This document shows, in pieces, positions 47,301 to 62,300 of a stretch of 64,000 nucleotides of DNA. Under the pieces are notes generated by a model. The model searched no databases. It had not been told where the DNA came from and saw only the letters and a program-made list of their open reading frames with translations. Position 1 is the first letter of the stretch. Every line of letters starts with the position of its first letter. A program made the position numbers and the translations under genes. This DNA comes from Mactromeris polynyma (taxonomy: Eukaryota; Mollusca; Bivalvia; Venerida; Mactridae): contig JASFXZ010000020.1 in the NCBI GenBank assembly GCA_032209605.1, positions 441,501 to 505,500 on the forward strand. Reading direction: 5' to 3'.

Positions 47301-50300
47301 TTATACATCAAGTTGACAACCTTTATGTCTGTAAATGATAATTCTTTTTTGTAAACCCTTCCAATAGATTCCTCCTTTGATGATTGTTTGGCTCTTATTG
47401 TCTGTGATTTACCATCATAAGAAAATGCCTGGCAAAAGAAAAGGAATTATTTGTCAAATTCATAAAAGTCCTCTATTCAATTGAGTGAGCAGAACACTTT
47501 CTAGCTCCATGCCAGTAAACATAGGAAAATCGATTTAAAAAACGAGAGTCATCAGAAGTATCAGAATTTGTCAAATTGAACAACAAACTTCTAACATGTT
47601 GCGGACAATCGACTGTACAGGGTGTTTCATAATAACTGTGACCATTTCATAATGTTTCAGTCCGCCTAACAACAAATATATAATGAAACAAAAACATACA
47701 GCTTATAGCAGAGAGAATAAAGTTTTATTTGATATAAAACATCATATCATTATCCATATACCTTTAATATAAAATTCCGTCATATTTAAGATAGTTTTTA
47801 TAATGTGTGATCAACATCACGTCCTTTCTGGCGCAACACGACGTCGAATCGTGTATTGAAATTGGAAATATCAGCTCTGCAAGTGTCACTACTAATGTTC
47901 ATAATTTCCTTCCTAATTGCTTGTTTCAATTCTTCAAAAGATGATGGGGCAGGTTTGTAAAGACAATATTTTAAATATTCCCATAGATATAAGTGCAATG
48001 GATTGAGATCTGGAGTATGTGGCGGCCATTCGTTTTCCATGTCGACAAATAAAGAGGATCACGTTATATATTGTATGATTTGATAACGCATATTTTTTAT
48101 ACTAGTATTTTAATCGAATTTATTATAGTTCTTATTTTTGGTTAGGTAAAAACGGAACGAAGACTTATTTAATTATTACATACATGTACTTTAATAATGT
48201 TTAAAATGTTTTAGAAAAACGATAATCTCTAACCAAAGAATCGTTTTTATTGTTTTATGAAAACTCGATTAATAAATTCAGTAATTTATGAACAATTGAG
48301 TAATCAACTTACAGTTATCCCATAATGCATCACTGATGAATATTCATAAGGTACTTTCATTTGGTCCACCTCCTGTGATGAATATTTATTAAACCATATT
48401 CTCATGTTGGGTTGAACATTTTGGGTCAATATTTCAATGTAATCATCTCTATCTGGTAACTGATGCTCATGTACAAGGCCGATAGCATGACCAATCTCAT
48501 GTAGATATAAACCTTTCTGAAACAACAACAACAGCAACAACATAAACATCACAGTCACATACTATAAGACTTGAGACCGGTCACTGTACTCCAGGCTAAA
48601 CTTCATTCTCAACCAATTTGTGTCAAACATATACTTTTGGTATACATTTAAGTAAATATTCAGACACATTTATGTTGCCTATGGAATGTATGATCAACAA
48701 TATGAACTACACGTAGTTCAATATCAAACCTTGTAACATTTGCCCTCTTACACCAGCTTAAATACTCTACCTCAAACAAAAGAAATTCAAAATTACAAAA
48801 AATGGAACAATGCATATTTGTAACATTGAACTGATTTCTTTCTGCTCCGTTTAGTTTACAAAATGGAGCGAAAACAGTAAATTATGAATACTGCATGATG
48901 TGCACGTAACACAACATAAATAAACACGCAACTTACAAATCTACATCCATTCCTGTCGAGATTTAAAGCCTGTTCTCCACCGACCATGCCCAGCTGCGAG
49001 TTACATCTAAAAATCAACAAATAAAACTGTGAGTAACATCTCCATTCAGCAATTATACTTGGAGCCTTTATAGACCACTCAGGTACTCAGACCCTCGTTA
49101 ACCATCAAGAAAGTCGTAACCTTCATAAATGATCCAGTTACTCTGAACCTTGATAATCCATCTAGGAATGCAGAGCTTTGTTAATAATCAGGCTCCGTGT
49201 TCACAAATAATTAGTTATTAGGATCAGGATCATGATCAAATATACTTCCTTGCAAACTTTGATAAAGGTTGTATGCAAAGCTAAAATCTGTTTAAATCAT
49301 GTGATAGATATGAACGTTTTGCACGACTTTTAAGACAATACAGTTAGGTTTTATGTTTATTTAAAAAGGATTATGATTGATAAAGACTGATCCTGATTTG
49401 ATCTGTATCAAATTCAGTGATATGTGTAATTTATTATTTTTTTAGTTTTGGGGGTTTTCACAATGTTAATTAGAATCTTTTAGATATTTTTGTGTTAGTT
49501 TATGAAAAAGGACTGCCTAAAACTTTCAATTGCTGTCAGGAAATGACAAAAATATTTCAGGATCAAATTGATCCAGATCAGTTGATCCTTTGTGAACAAA
49601 GGGCCTGGGAACTCATAGTTTAGTATTTAGCTGTTTTCCACTTAAGACGTCATTTGGCAGTAACAACGAACCACTTCTCTCTTGTTTTATAACACAATAT
49701 AGTCCTTCCTCGGTGAAGTTGTAAATTTGTTTCCTGTTCTCATCACATACACTGTATGTCATTTTATATTTTGTTTCCATTTGTCTTAAATTCCCTTTCC
49801 TTGTCACCAGTATTTAAGAATATGCCTAATTAATAACTTACATTTTCCGGTTGCCTTTACATAAACTATATTGATTTAAGATTTTGTGGTTATTTCGAAT
49901 TCTCATGTAAATCATTAGTTACTGAGAGCAAGGTAAGTAAGTACAACGCAGCTTGTTTCTTTGTACTGGATTATATACAATGTATATGGTATTATATGCG
50001 TAACATTTGGTTAATTGCTTTTAATGACTGTTTAGTCAAATTCATGGCCATATAGCAGTTAAGTGTGATTCAAACACCTAGTATTTTCACTGACACTTCC
50101 AAGGCTGTACATCATTGTGTGGATATTTTTTTCTATTTATGTTTTAGATGTATATTAAGTTCCCTTTCCCCACGTGCAGTTCTTTTACTTGATGCAATAT
50201 TCATGTTTTTTTCTCCCCCTTTTGGCCAATGACTACTGCCATTTATGGCTTGTTCCGTGATGTATTCATTCCATTAAACCTTTCCCCCTTTGATGTTCCC

Positions 50301-53300
50301 ATTTACTCTACTCCGATGTTTTGAATTGTTGGCCAGACCATTCTTTGCACCCCTAATCCCATTCATGTTCACTCTTGCACCTCTTCATTCCCTTATATTT
50401 TGTTGTTCTCCTGTGGACTGTATTAGGAGACATTGTCTTACGTATGTTGCGTTCTTGTAACAGCTGAACTTTTCTTTCGTTTGTCAACTGTCTAGAATCT
50501 CAGAGCCTTATAAACCATCTACGAATTCAGAACTTTGCTAACCATCAATGAACTAAGAGTCATAACATTCATGAAGAAATACTGGCAAGCAAGAAATGTG
50601 TATCAATCAGTTCAACCAAAACTCAGAGCTTTGTAAACCGACAAGGACTCAGAGCCATTTAAATCATCTAGGACCCACAGCAACCTTGATAAACCATCTA
50701 GGACATAAGAGCATTGTGCACCTTCTAGAGACTCAGCTTCTAATAAAACATCTAAGAACTCAGAGCTGTATAATTCACCTACGAATCCAGACCCTTGTAG
50801 ACCAACTATGACCAACAGCCTCGAAATCACATAGGAAGAGTTTTGTAAACCATCTAGGAATCATCTAGTAATCAGAGCTTTGTAAATCACCAAGGAATTC
50901 CGAGCCTTGATTCTTTGAGTTATTCCTTATGGTCTGCCAGGCCGTTCCTTGCGCATCTGTTTCTTAACGTATGTACCCATTAACCTCCTCAAGTGCCTTA
51001 TGTGTTATGGATTGTTGTTTTCCCGGAGGTATGTGTGGGGAGGCACTGTCTTATGTATGTGGCGTTCCATGTAGCTTATTATCTCTCTTTTTGTAATCCA
51101 TTTAGGGACAAAGAGACTTGTTAATCATTTAAAAGCACTCAATGTTGGTTAATTCGTCTAGTTTTTATAAACCATTTATGTATCTAAATGACTGATAAAT
51201 GTTTTTGTACTTAGACAATAATGTATCCTAGCACATGGAATGACATAGACTCACATCTACCCATAATCGGAGGTAACGCAAGATATTTCCTACAAGTATA
51301 TCTAAAAGAAACATTCGTGATCATTTGCATTTGATCATTTTCATATTTTACATGTAACGATACGAAACAATGGCAGTTAAAAAAACTTACCCAACACCAT
51401 TTTGGAATCTTACAATGTTGCGGTCAACTCTCTTACTGCGTCGGAAAGACAAACATGTGTATTTCTCCCATTCTGTCATCGCACTTTCGATCATATACTT
51501 CTCTTTCTCTTCTACAAAATTACAGTAATATTTTAGTTTACACATCATTGCGTCATACATCGTCATCAAGATCAAAACTTATAATATTCGTTTGTTGATA
51601 GTATCATTATAGACTGGTTAGATTGTTGATCATGGTATTTATTGATCGGGTTGATCGATCCTGTGCATATGGTGTTGATTGGGATAAATGGTGTTTTGTG
51701 TTGATTGGGATGTTCCTTTGCTTACAGTGTTGATTGGTTTTTTCCTATGTTTATGGTGTAGATTGGAATGTCTTTGTGTTGATCATGGTATATTGTGTAT
51801 TTTTCCTATGTTTATGGTGTAGATTGGAATGTCTTTGTGTTGATCATGGTATATTGTGTATTTTTCCTATGTTTATGGTGTAGATTGGAATGTCTTTGTG
51901 TTGATCATGGTATATTGTGTATTTTTCCTGTGTTTATTGTGTTGATTGGAATGTCTTTGTGTTGATCATGGTATATTGTGTATTTTTCCTATGTTTATGG
52001 TGTAGATTGGAATGTCTTTGTGTTGATCATGGTATATTGTGTATTTTTCCTGTGTTTATTGTGTTGATTGGAATGTCTTTGTGTTGATCATGGTATATTG
52101 TGTATTTTTCCTATGTTTATGGTGTAGATTGGAATGTCTTTGTGTTGATCATGGTATATTGTGTATTTTTCCTGTGTTTATTGTGTTGATTGGAATGTCT
52201 TTGTGTTGATCATGGTATATTTTGTATTTTTCCTGTGTTTATTGTGTTGATTGGAATGTCTTTGTGTTGATCATGGTATATTGTGTATTTTTCCTATGTT
52301 TATGGTGTAGATTGGAATGTCTTTGTGTTGATCATGGTATATTGTGTATTTTTCCTATGTTTATGGTGTAGATTGGAATGTCTTTGTGTTGATCATGGTA
52401 TATTGTGTATTTTTCCTGTGTTTATTGTGTTGATTGGAATGTCTTTGTGTTGATCATGGTATATTGTGTATTTTTCCTATGTTTATGGTGTAGATTGGAA
52501 TGTCTTTGTGTTGATCATGGTATATTGTGTATTTTTCCTATGTTTATGGTGTAGATTGGAATGTCTTTGTGTTGATCATGGTATATTGTGTATTTTTCCT
52601 ATGTTTATGGTGTAGATTGGAATGTCTTTGAGTTGATCATGGTATATTGTGTATTTTTCCTGTGTTTATTGTGTTGATTGGAATGTCTTTGTGTTGATCA
52701 TGGTATATTGTGTATTTTTCCTATGTTTATGGTGTAGATTGGAATGTCTTTGTGTTGATCATGGTATATTGTGTATTTTTCCTGTGTTTATTGTGTTGAT
52801 TGGAATGTCTTTGAGTTGATCATGGTATATTTTGTATTTTTCCTGTGTTTATTGTGTTGATTGGAATGTCTTTGAGTTGATCATGGTATATTGTGTATTT
52901 TTCCTGTGTTTATTGTGTTGATTGGAATGTCTTTGAGTTGATCATGGTATATTTTGTATTTTTCCTGTGTTTATTGTGTTGGTTGGGATTTATATGTGTA
53001 GATGGTGACGTTTAACGGACTAAGGTTCTTCTTTTCAGTTGAGCATAATGTCAAAATATCAAATTTTATTCATAGTTAACTCACGAAAATGTGCATCAAC
53101 AAAACGATAAGGTATAGATTTATCATTCCATCGTAAGATGGATGATCGTATCGCTTTCCTTTTGTGTCTTCGAGCTTCTTTCTTTAATTTCCTGTAAGCA
53201 CTCCTTCTGTTTCTCGGTGGGGTTTGTTGCGCACTAATCGACAAATGTAGCAAGATTTGTAAAATAAGAGATTCATGGATTTTGATTTTGGAATGTTTCC

Positions 53301-56300
53301 AAAAATAATAAATGAATAATTTCTGGACATCTTGCTTGATACATAAATATCATGTAGAAACTGTATTGCAGTGTGGAATTGTGAACATGTCACATGATAA
53401 TTGTATTGCAGTATAAAACCGTAAAACCGTCACATTAACGTTGTATCTCAGTTTAGAAATGTGAAAATGTCACGTTAAAACTCTATTGCAGTATAGAAAT
53501 GTGAAATATCACGTTAAAACTCTATTGCAGTATAGAAATGTGAAAGTGTCACGTTAAAACTCTATTGCAGTATAGAAATGTGAAAGTGTCACATTAAAAC
53601 TGTACTGCAATAAGGAAGCGTGAAAATGTGACGTTAATTGCAGGATTGAAGCATAGAACAGTATTGTATGTAACTGTATTGCAGGATAGAAGCATTTAAA
53701 AGCCATTTACTAAACTGCATTGTAGTATGAATGTATACATTTTGTATACGACGGAATGTGAAAACACGGTACAATTTTGTCAAGCATGTTAAATATTTGT
53801 ACTTACATGATATTTTCTGGACTCTCATATATACTGAAGAATTGATCCCTGCTAATGACCATGTCAAGTTCAGCTAATATACCATTATCCTCTAACAGAA
53901 CGAGGTTCTGTGCAACTACAAATAAAACCGTACACTACATTCATGCTTCTATCCCCGTACACTACATTCATGCTTCTTTCAGTGATGTTGTCGTAACAAT
54001 CTCTTTTATATGCATAGTTCAGTTTCGACCCTGAAGGTAAATCTTGCGTGCTCATTTTTTAGAAAGATTGCACACTGTTCGTATTATGTTAATGCATCGA
54101 TATTATCGACCTACTCCAAAAAGGAGCATATACAATTTATAGAACAGGGACATCCTATTGTTTTCTTAACGGCCATCAAACTTGCGTGCAAACATGTTTT
54201 ACGTAAAAAATACCAATTGCATGGCTTTTGTTGCATTTCAAAGTGCAATAACATCCCTTACTTGGAAATTCGAATTAAATAATATGTTCACGTACTAGCT
54301 CAGTTTTGATCCTCTGGAGTTCAACTTAGAACTTATTTACGGATTAGGTAAATCTTGGTGCTTTCTTAAAGTGAATACACCTGCATTGTTTATGTCTTAG
54401 TTGAACGATCATGAGCATTGAAATCGAAAATCTACATATTCAAATGAAATACGGTTGTAAACAAACAGTGAGGTAATCGGCAATGAAACCATGTTTTGCA
54501 AATATTGACCAATGAAACCATGTTTTGCAAATATTGACCAATGAAACCATGTTTTGCAAATATTGACCAATGAAACCATGTTTTGCAAATATTGACCAAT
54601 GAAACCATGTTTTGCAAATATTGACCAATGAAACCATGTTTTGCAAATATTGACCAATAGACATTTTGTACACACTAACTGTTTCGCAACTAGTTTGGAA
54701 TCCACAGTAGCTGAAAATAACGTCATTGCGTACAGTATGATAGTAAAGTGCCACCCTAGAGTGGTTGCACGGTAACGTTATGACTTTATACTATACTGAA
54801 TAAAAGTTTACCTCCAGGACCACCCATCGCTTGCATGATGATCTGATCAATGGTGAGGTTTGTGTACGGTTGAGTCCCATTCAATGTTACAGGATCAATA
54901 TGAAATTTGTTGAGTTCCTCCAATAACACTTGACAATATAATGATCTCAGTAACACAATAATCTGGAATAAAATAACAAGCAACTTGACAAAGAGATTAA
55001 ATTATTCCAGGGAACGCCACATGCACAATTCACGGATCTCATTTACACAATCTGAAATGTAGCTAGAACAAACAACAATACTTCAAACGTCGATGAAACT
55101 ACATTTGCGTACATATATATATATATCAATTATATAGAATAAATGTAAAAAAAATGTCATTGACTTTGTAGCATTAAACGAATGTATCATTGACTTTGTA
55201 GCATTAAACGAATGTATCATTGACTTTGTAGCATTAAACGAATGTATCATTGACTTTGTAGCATTAAACGAATGTATTATTGACTTTGTAGCATTAAACG
55301 AACGTATTATTGACTTTGTAGCATTAAACGAATGTATCATTGACTTTGTAGCAGATAACGGATGTAACATTGACTTTGTAGCATTACACGAATGTATCAT
55401 TGACTTTGTAGCAGATAACGGATGTAACATTGACTTTGTAGCATTACACGAATGTATCATTGACTTTGTAGCATTAAAAGAATGTATCATTGACTTTGTA
55501 GCAGATAACGGATGTAACATTGACTTTGTAGCATTACACGAATGTATCATTGACTTTGTAGCATTAAACGAATGTATCATTGACTTTGTAGCAGATAACG
55601 GATGTAACATTGACTTTGTAGCATTACACGAATGTATCATTGACTTTGTAGCAGATAACGGATGTAACATTGACTTTGTAGCATTAAACGAATGTATCAT
55701 TGACTTTGTAGCAGATAACGGATGTAACATTGGCTCTGTAGCATTACACGAATGTAACATTGACTCTGTAGCATTACACGAATGTAACATTGACTCTGTA
55801 GCATTAAAGGAATGTAACCATGACTCTATAACATTAAAGGAATGTAACCTTGACTCTGTAGCATTAAAGGAATGTAACCTTGACTCTGCAGCATTTCAAG
55901 AATGTAACATTGAGTTTGCAGCATTAAAGGAATGTAACCATGACTCTATAGTATTAAAGGAATGTAACCTTGACTATGCAGCATTTCACGAATGTAACAT
56001 TGCGTTTACAGCATTTAACGAATGTAACATAGAGTTTGCAGCATTTAACGAATGTAACATTGACTATGCAGCATTTCACGAATGTAACATTGAGTTTACA
56101 GCATTTAACGAATGTAACATAGAGTTTGCAGCATTTCACGAATGTAACATTGAGTTTGCAGCATTTAACGAATGTAACATTGAGTTTGCAGCATTTAACG
56201 AATGTAACATTGAGTTTGCAGCATTTAACGAATGTAACATTGAGTTTGCAGGATTTAACGAATGTAACATTGAGTTTGCAGGATTTAACGAATGTAACAT

Positions 56301-59300
56301 TGAGTTTGCAGCATTTAGCGAATGTAACATTGAGTTTGCAGCATTTAACGAATGTAACATAGAGTTTGCAGCATTTAACGAATGTAACATAGAGTTTGCA
56401 GCATTTAACGAATGTAACATTGAGTTTGCAGCATTTAACGAATGTAACATTGAGTTTGCAGCATTTAACGAATGTAACATTGGGTTTGCAGCATTTAACG
56501 AATGTAACATTGGGTTTGCAGCATTTAACGAATGTAACATTGAGTTTGCAGGATTTAACGAATGTAACATTGGGTTTGCAGCATTTAACGAATGTAACAT
56601 TGGGTTTGCAGCATTTAACGAATGTATCATTGAGTTTGCAGCATTTAACGAATGTAACATTGAGTTTGCAGGATTTAACGAATGTAACATTGAGTTTGCA
56701 GGATTTAACGAATGTAACATTGAGTTTACAGCATTTAACGAATGTAACATAGAGTTTACAGCATTTAACGAATGTAACATTGAGTTTACAGCATTTAACG
56801 AATGTAACATAGAGTTTACAGCATTTAACGAATGTAACATTGAGTTTGCAGCATTTAAATGAATGTAACCATGACTCTATAGTATTAAAGGAATGTAACA
56901 TTGAGTTTACAGCATTTAACGAATGTAACATTGGGTTTGCAGCATTTAACGAATGTAACATTGAGTTTACAGCATTTAACGAATGTAACATTGAGTTTAC
57001 AGCATTTAACGAATGTAACATAGAGTTTGCAGCATTTAACGAATGTTACATTGAGTTTACAGCATTTAACGAATGTAACATTGAGTTTACAGCATTTAAC
57101 GAATGTAACATAGAGTTTGCAGCATTTAACGAATGTAACATTGAGTTTGCAGCATTTAACGAATGTAACATTGAGTTTGCAGCATTTAACGAATGTAACA
57201 TTGAGTTTACAGCATTTAACGAATGTAACATTGAGTTTGCAGCATTTAACGAATGTAACATAGAGTTTGCAGCATTTAACGAATGTAACATAGAGTTTGC
57301 AGCATTTAACGAATGTAACATAGAGTTTGCAGCATTTAACGAATGTAACATAGAGTTTGCAGCATTTAACGAATGTAACATTGAATTTGCAGCATTTAAC
57401 GAATGTAACATAGAGTTTACAGCATTTAGCGAATGTAACATAGAGTTTGCAGCATTTAACGAATGTAACATTGAGTTTGCAGCATTTAACGAATGTAACA
57501 TTGAGTTTGCAGCATTTAACGAATGTAACATTGAGTTTGCAGCATTTAACGAATGTAACATTGAGTTTGCAGCATTTAACGAATGTAACATTGAGTTTGC
57601 AGCATTTAACGAATGTAACATAGAGTTTGCAGCATTTAACGAATGTAACATTGAGTTTGCAGCATTTAGCGAATGTAACATTGAGTTTGCAGCATTTAAC
57701 GAATGTAACATTGAGTTTGCAGCATTTAACGAATGTAACATAGAGTTTGCAGCATTTAACGAATGTAACATAGAGTTTGCAGCATTTAACGAATGTAACA
57801 TTGAATTTGCAGCATTTAACGAATGTAACATAGAGTTTACAGCATTTAGCGAATGTAACATAGAGTTTGCAGCATTTAACGAATGTAACATTGAGTTTGC
57901 AGCATTTAACGAATGTAACATTGAGTTTGCAGCATTTAACGAATGTAACATTGAGTTTGCAGCATTTAACGAATGTAACATTGAGTTTGCAGCATTTAAC
58001 GAATGTAACATTGAGTTTGCAGCATTTAACGAATGTAACATAGAGTTTGCAGCATTTAACGAATGTAACATTGAGTTTGCAGCATTTAACGAATGTAACA
58101 TAGAGTTTGCAGCATTTAACGAATGTAACATTGAGTTTGCAGGATTTAACGAATGTAACATTGGGTTTGCAGCATTTAACGAATGTAACATTGAGTTTGC
58201 AGCATTTAACGAATGTAACATTGAGTTTGCAGCATTTAACGAATGTAACATTGAGTTTGCAGGATTTAACGAATGTAACATTGAGTTTGCAGCATTTAAC
58301 GAATGTAACATTGAGTTTGCAGGATTTAATACAATGATAATGTTACATACTATTCAGTATTTTCTAAAGCACGATTAGATGTAATGTACAAATGATATCA
58401 TAGACGCAATGACATAAACGCCAATTCCGTTTTTACAACACAACGCACGTAAACAATTTACGGAGAGAACACAATGCAACACGATTCTATCGTATCTATC
58501 TATACCGTCTGGCTTATATAAAACATGTGGTTGAAATAAATATTAATGGTTAACAAAACCAGCGTAGAGACTGAGATGTGTTTGTATGAAGTATAACGTT
58601 AATGCTAAGATTACTTGCTGAGATCAGCACGTGTATACATCAGCCAGGTGGTTATGTTTCTTTGTCTACGACAGACAGACATCCCAATCAGATGCTAAAT
58701 GAGGCGGACACGTTTCTCACGTCCTGAACTGAACCAACAAACATTTCTTATCACTATACTCTTAGTTGTTTGATGCACGTTGTTTTAGATACGTGTACAG
58801 TTCATCGCTTAATCTACGAGTATTCTTATAGGTTTTCAGTAACAAGTATGTAACGAAAGTTCAGGGTCGCCGAGAGATGATGTTCTAACAGTGACGATTA
58901 TTAGTTAGGCAACGACCTGAAAAGTTAATCCCCCAGCACGGAGAATCCGGGTCTGAAATACTACTTTTATTGTATATGGCATAAAAAAAACAGATTTATT
59001 AAATCTCGTAGATTTCTTCGATGGCAAGTAATTTTACGATTAGCATACACTTACAACGAGGTTCATAAAAATATGCAATACATGTAGTTGCAAACATACG
59101 ACACACGGCAATACATGTAGTTGCAAACTTACGACACACGGCAATACATGTAGTTGCTAACATACGACACACGGCAATACATGTAGTTGCAAACATACGA
59201 CACACGGCAATACATGTAGTTGCAAACATACGACACACGGCAATACATGTAGTTGCAAACATACGACACACGGCAATACATGTAGTTGCAAACATACGAC

Positions 59301-62300
59301 ACACGGCAATACATGTAGTTGCAAATATATGACACACGGCAATACATGTAGTTGCAAACATACGACACACGGCAATACATGTAGTTGCAAACATACGACA
59401 CACGGCAATACATGTAGTTGCAAACATATGACACACGGCAATACATGTAGTTGCAAACATACGACACACGGCAATACATGTAGTTGCAAATATACGACAC
59501 ACGGCAATACATGTAGTTGCAAACATACGAAACACGGCAATACATGTAGTTGCAAACATACGACACACGGCAATACATGTAGTTGCAAACATACGATACA
59601 CGGCAATACATGTAGTTGCAAACATACGACACACGGCAATACATGTAGTTGCAAACATACGACACACGGCAATACATGTAGTTGCAAACATACGACACAC
59701 GGCAATACATGTAGTTGCAAACATACGACACACGGCAATACATGTAGTTGCAAATATACGATACACGGCAATATATGTAGTTGCAAACATACGACACACG
59801 GCAATACATGTAGTTGCAAACATATGACACACGGCAATACATGTAGTTGCAAACATACGACACACGGCAATACATGTAGTTGCAAACATACGATACACGG
59901 CAATACATGTAGTTGCAAACATATGACACACGGCAATACATGTAGTTGCAAACATACGACACACGGCAATACATGTAGTTGCAAACATACGATACACGGC
60001 AATATATGTAGTTGCAAACATACGACACACGGCAATATATGTAGTTGCAAACATACGACACACGGCAATACATGTAGTTGCAAACATACGACACACGGCA
60101 ATACATGTAGTTGCAAACATACGACACACGGCAATACATGTAGTTGCAAACATACGACACACGGCAATACATGTAGTTGCAAACATACGACACACGGCAA
60201 TCTATCCCAAGCAAACTATTAACAAACTTCGATTTGTACTTAAACGTAACAAACACCGCATCCAAATATCTGATACAATCTTACGTAATCATTGTTTTAC
60301 ATCTCAAACATTAAGATGTTCTCTTTAATGTGTTGAATGTGGGCCAACTATTTAACATCTATTAATTAATCCACTCGTTCTGGTTTGATAGAACTACTGG
60401 CAATGAATTTAGGAACTAGGTCAAGGTTGATTGCATATGTATTCTATCTAAGTCCCCATTTAACATAATGTTATCGACATTTATTACGATAGTTATTGTA
60501 TGCAATTCTTTTAATTAACAGGAACAACAATACAAATGTAATAAATAAGCATCATTATGTAGTGATTACATGAGTAATTCTAACCAGACTCACGTCCTCG
60601 ATTTTCCAACAATGTCAATAATACAACATTTACTATTTTTTCCTCCATAGAAGACTCTGACTTTCTAAATATAGACATTACGAAATCGTCAAAATTTCAA
60701 TTAAATGATCACAGTCATTGTCGCCATTTCAGAATTACATCACCATCAGTCGGCCTCAACTTATGTTCATATAAAAACGGTAACGAAATTTTGTCGAACA
60801 TTGTTTTAGAAATACGAACAAGCAAAGACGAATGAAAGAGCGTTAAATGTTGTTTATTTTGTTCTGTGTGAGGTTTTTCACTTCTCAAAAATGAACACTG
60901 AAGTTCATCAAAGCATTACTCGAACAATCACGTGACCAAAACAACGAACATTCACAGCAAGCATCCAGTTAGCATACTTCACGCTTATTAAAATTTGATA
61001 TCTTCTTTGCTAGGACGGTAGAATAGTGTATACAATCATTTGTGCACAAAAAACGCGTAAAAAGACTTTATGAACAATTACTTTGTCAATGTTAATGCTG
61101 TTAAGCTTTCAAAAACATGTTTTGGGATACAGTTTTACTTATGGTCACCAGTTGACCGACTCGTACCATACCTGCTGCTTTTCCAAAATGACTGTAAAAT
61201 ATCTAACAAAAGAGTATAAGTTGCAAGAGGGAACGCCACATACATAAGACAATAAAACAACACTCCATAAAATACGACAGCTGGCAACAATAGGCCGAAA
61301 CTGGGCAGGAAAATGCACAAACGTTTTAAGACTGAATCTTAGACTTTGACTTTAAAATTGCAAAACTTAAATTTACAAGCATTTCGTTTTCATTATATTT
61401 AAACGGATTAATTTAAACATTACTTTAATTGCCCTGTTTTCATAGACTCGTTTTCATTTTTTCTTCCATGTTTAAACTCGACAATACGACCACCTAGCAA
61501 CTAATGTCGTTTTCTTCGGTACTATGGGTGGTATTATTCCTGAGGGTTAACTGTATATAACAACAACATGTAACAAGAAGTATGAAAGATTGTGATAGTG
61601 TAATCAGTCATTCAAACACTTGACAAGAATGGTGTATGTACTTGGCTAGATTTCCGCTGTAACGTAAGTACATGTATAGTTGCTATCATATTATATATTA
61701 TAATAGAAACTATCAACATACATGATTGATTTTATGAATAATAACAGGCGCGGACTTTTGAGTTGGGGAGGGGGGGGGTAGACATTTTGGGGTTTCTTGG
61801 TTACATGCACTTGTGACAAACATGTTAAGGGAACGTTAAATGTGTGCAACGCTCCTCGGTACCTACCTTCTGTTTCTTACTATATTTAATAAATGTTTGA
61901 AAGCGTTAAGAGCATGCATTTTATGTTTTAGTTTTCGATGTGATATCATAACATATGTTTGACAGGTATGAGGTACTGTTCGAATTCTGGACATATTCTA
62001 CTCGAAATGTATATATCTTGAACTCGAAACTGAAAGGGTGACAGCAGCGATGCGAATACTAGATATCTGCAATTCAATTACTTGATATCTTCAATTCAAA
62101 TTGTACACATCACATATTTAGAATGATTAGATCTCCAATTTAAACACTAGATATCTACAATTCGAAGTATAGAAATATGTTATTAAATTTGCAGATATCT
62201 ACTACATGTATTCGAATAGTAGCTATCTAAAATAGTTATTAAATAGGAAAGCAGCACCCCAAAGATAACAAGGTACAAACCATGTGCACTCAGGCTAGGA

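Noticed and set aside
47798..48040. Part of the astacin coding sequence
   Set aside because: The sequence is a mariner-type transposase tail in an intron; astacin exons 7 and 8 already join in phase without it.
56840..58378. Open frames of 421-512 codons on both strands
   Set aside because: Entirely made of 10-residue repeats from the 30-bp minisatellite; open on both strands at once, which indicates absence of stops in the unit, not coding.
58999..60265. Minus- and plus-strand frames of 297-398 codons
   Set aside because: Product of the 33-bp array. The first codons (60265 downward) looked like a start exon, but no signal peptide or splice logic followed.
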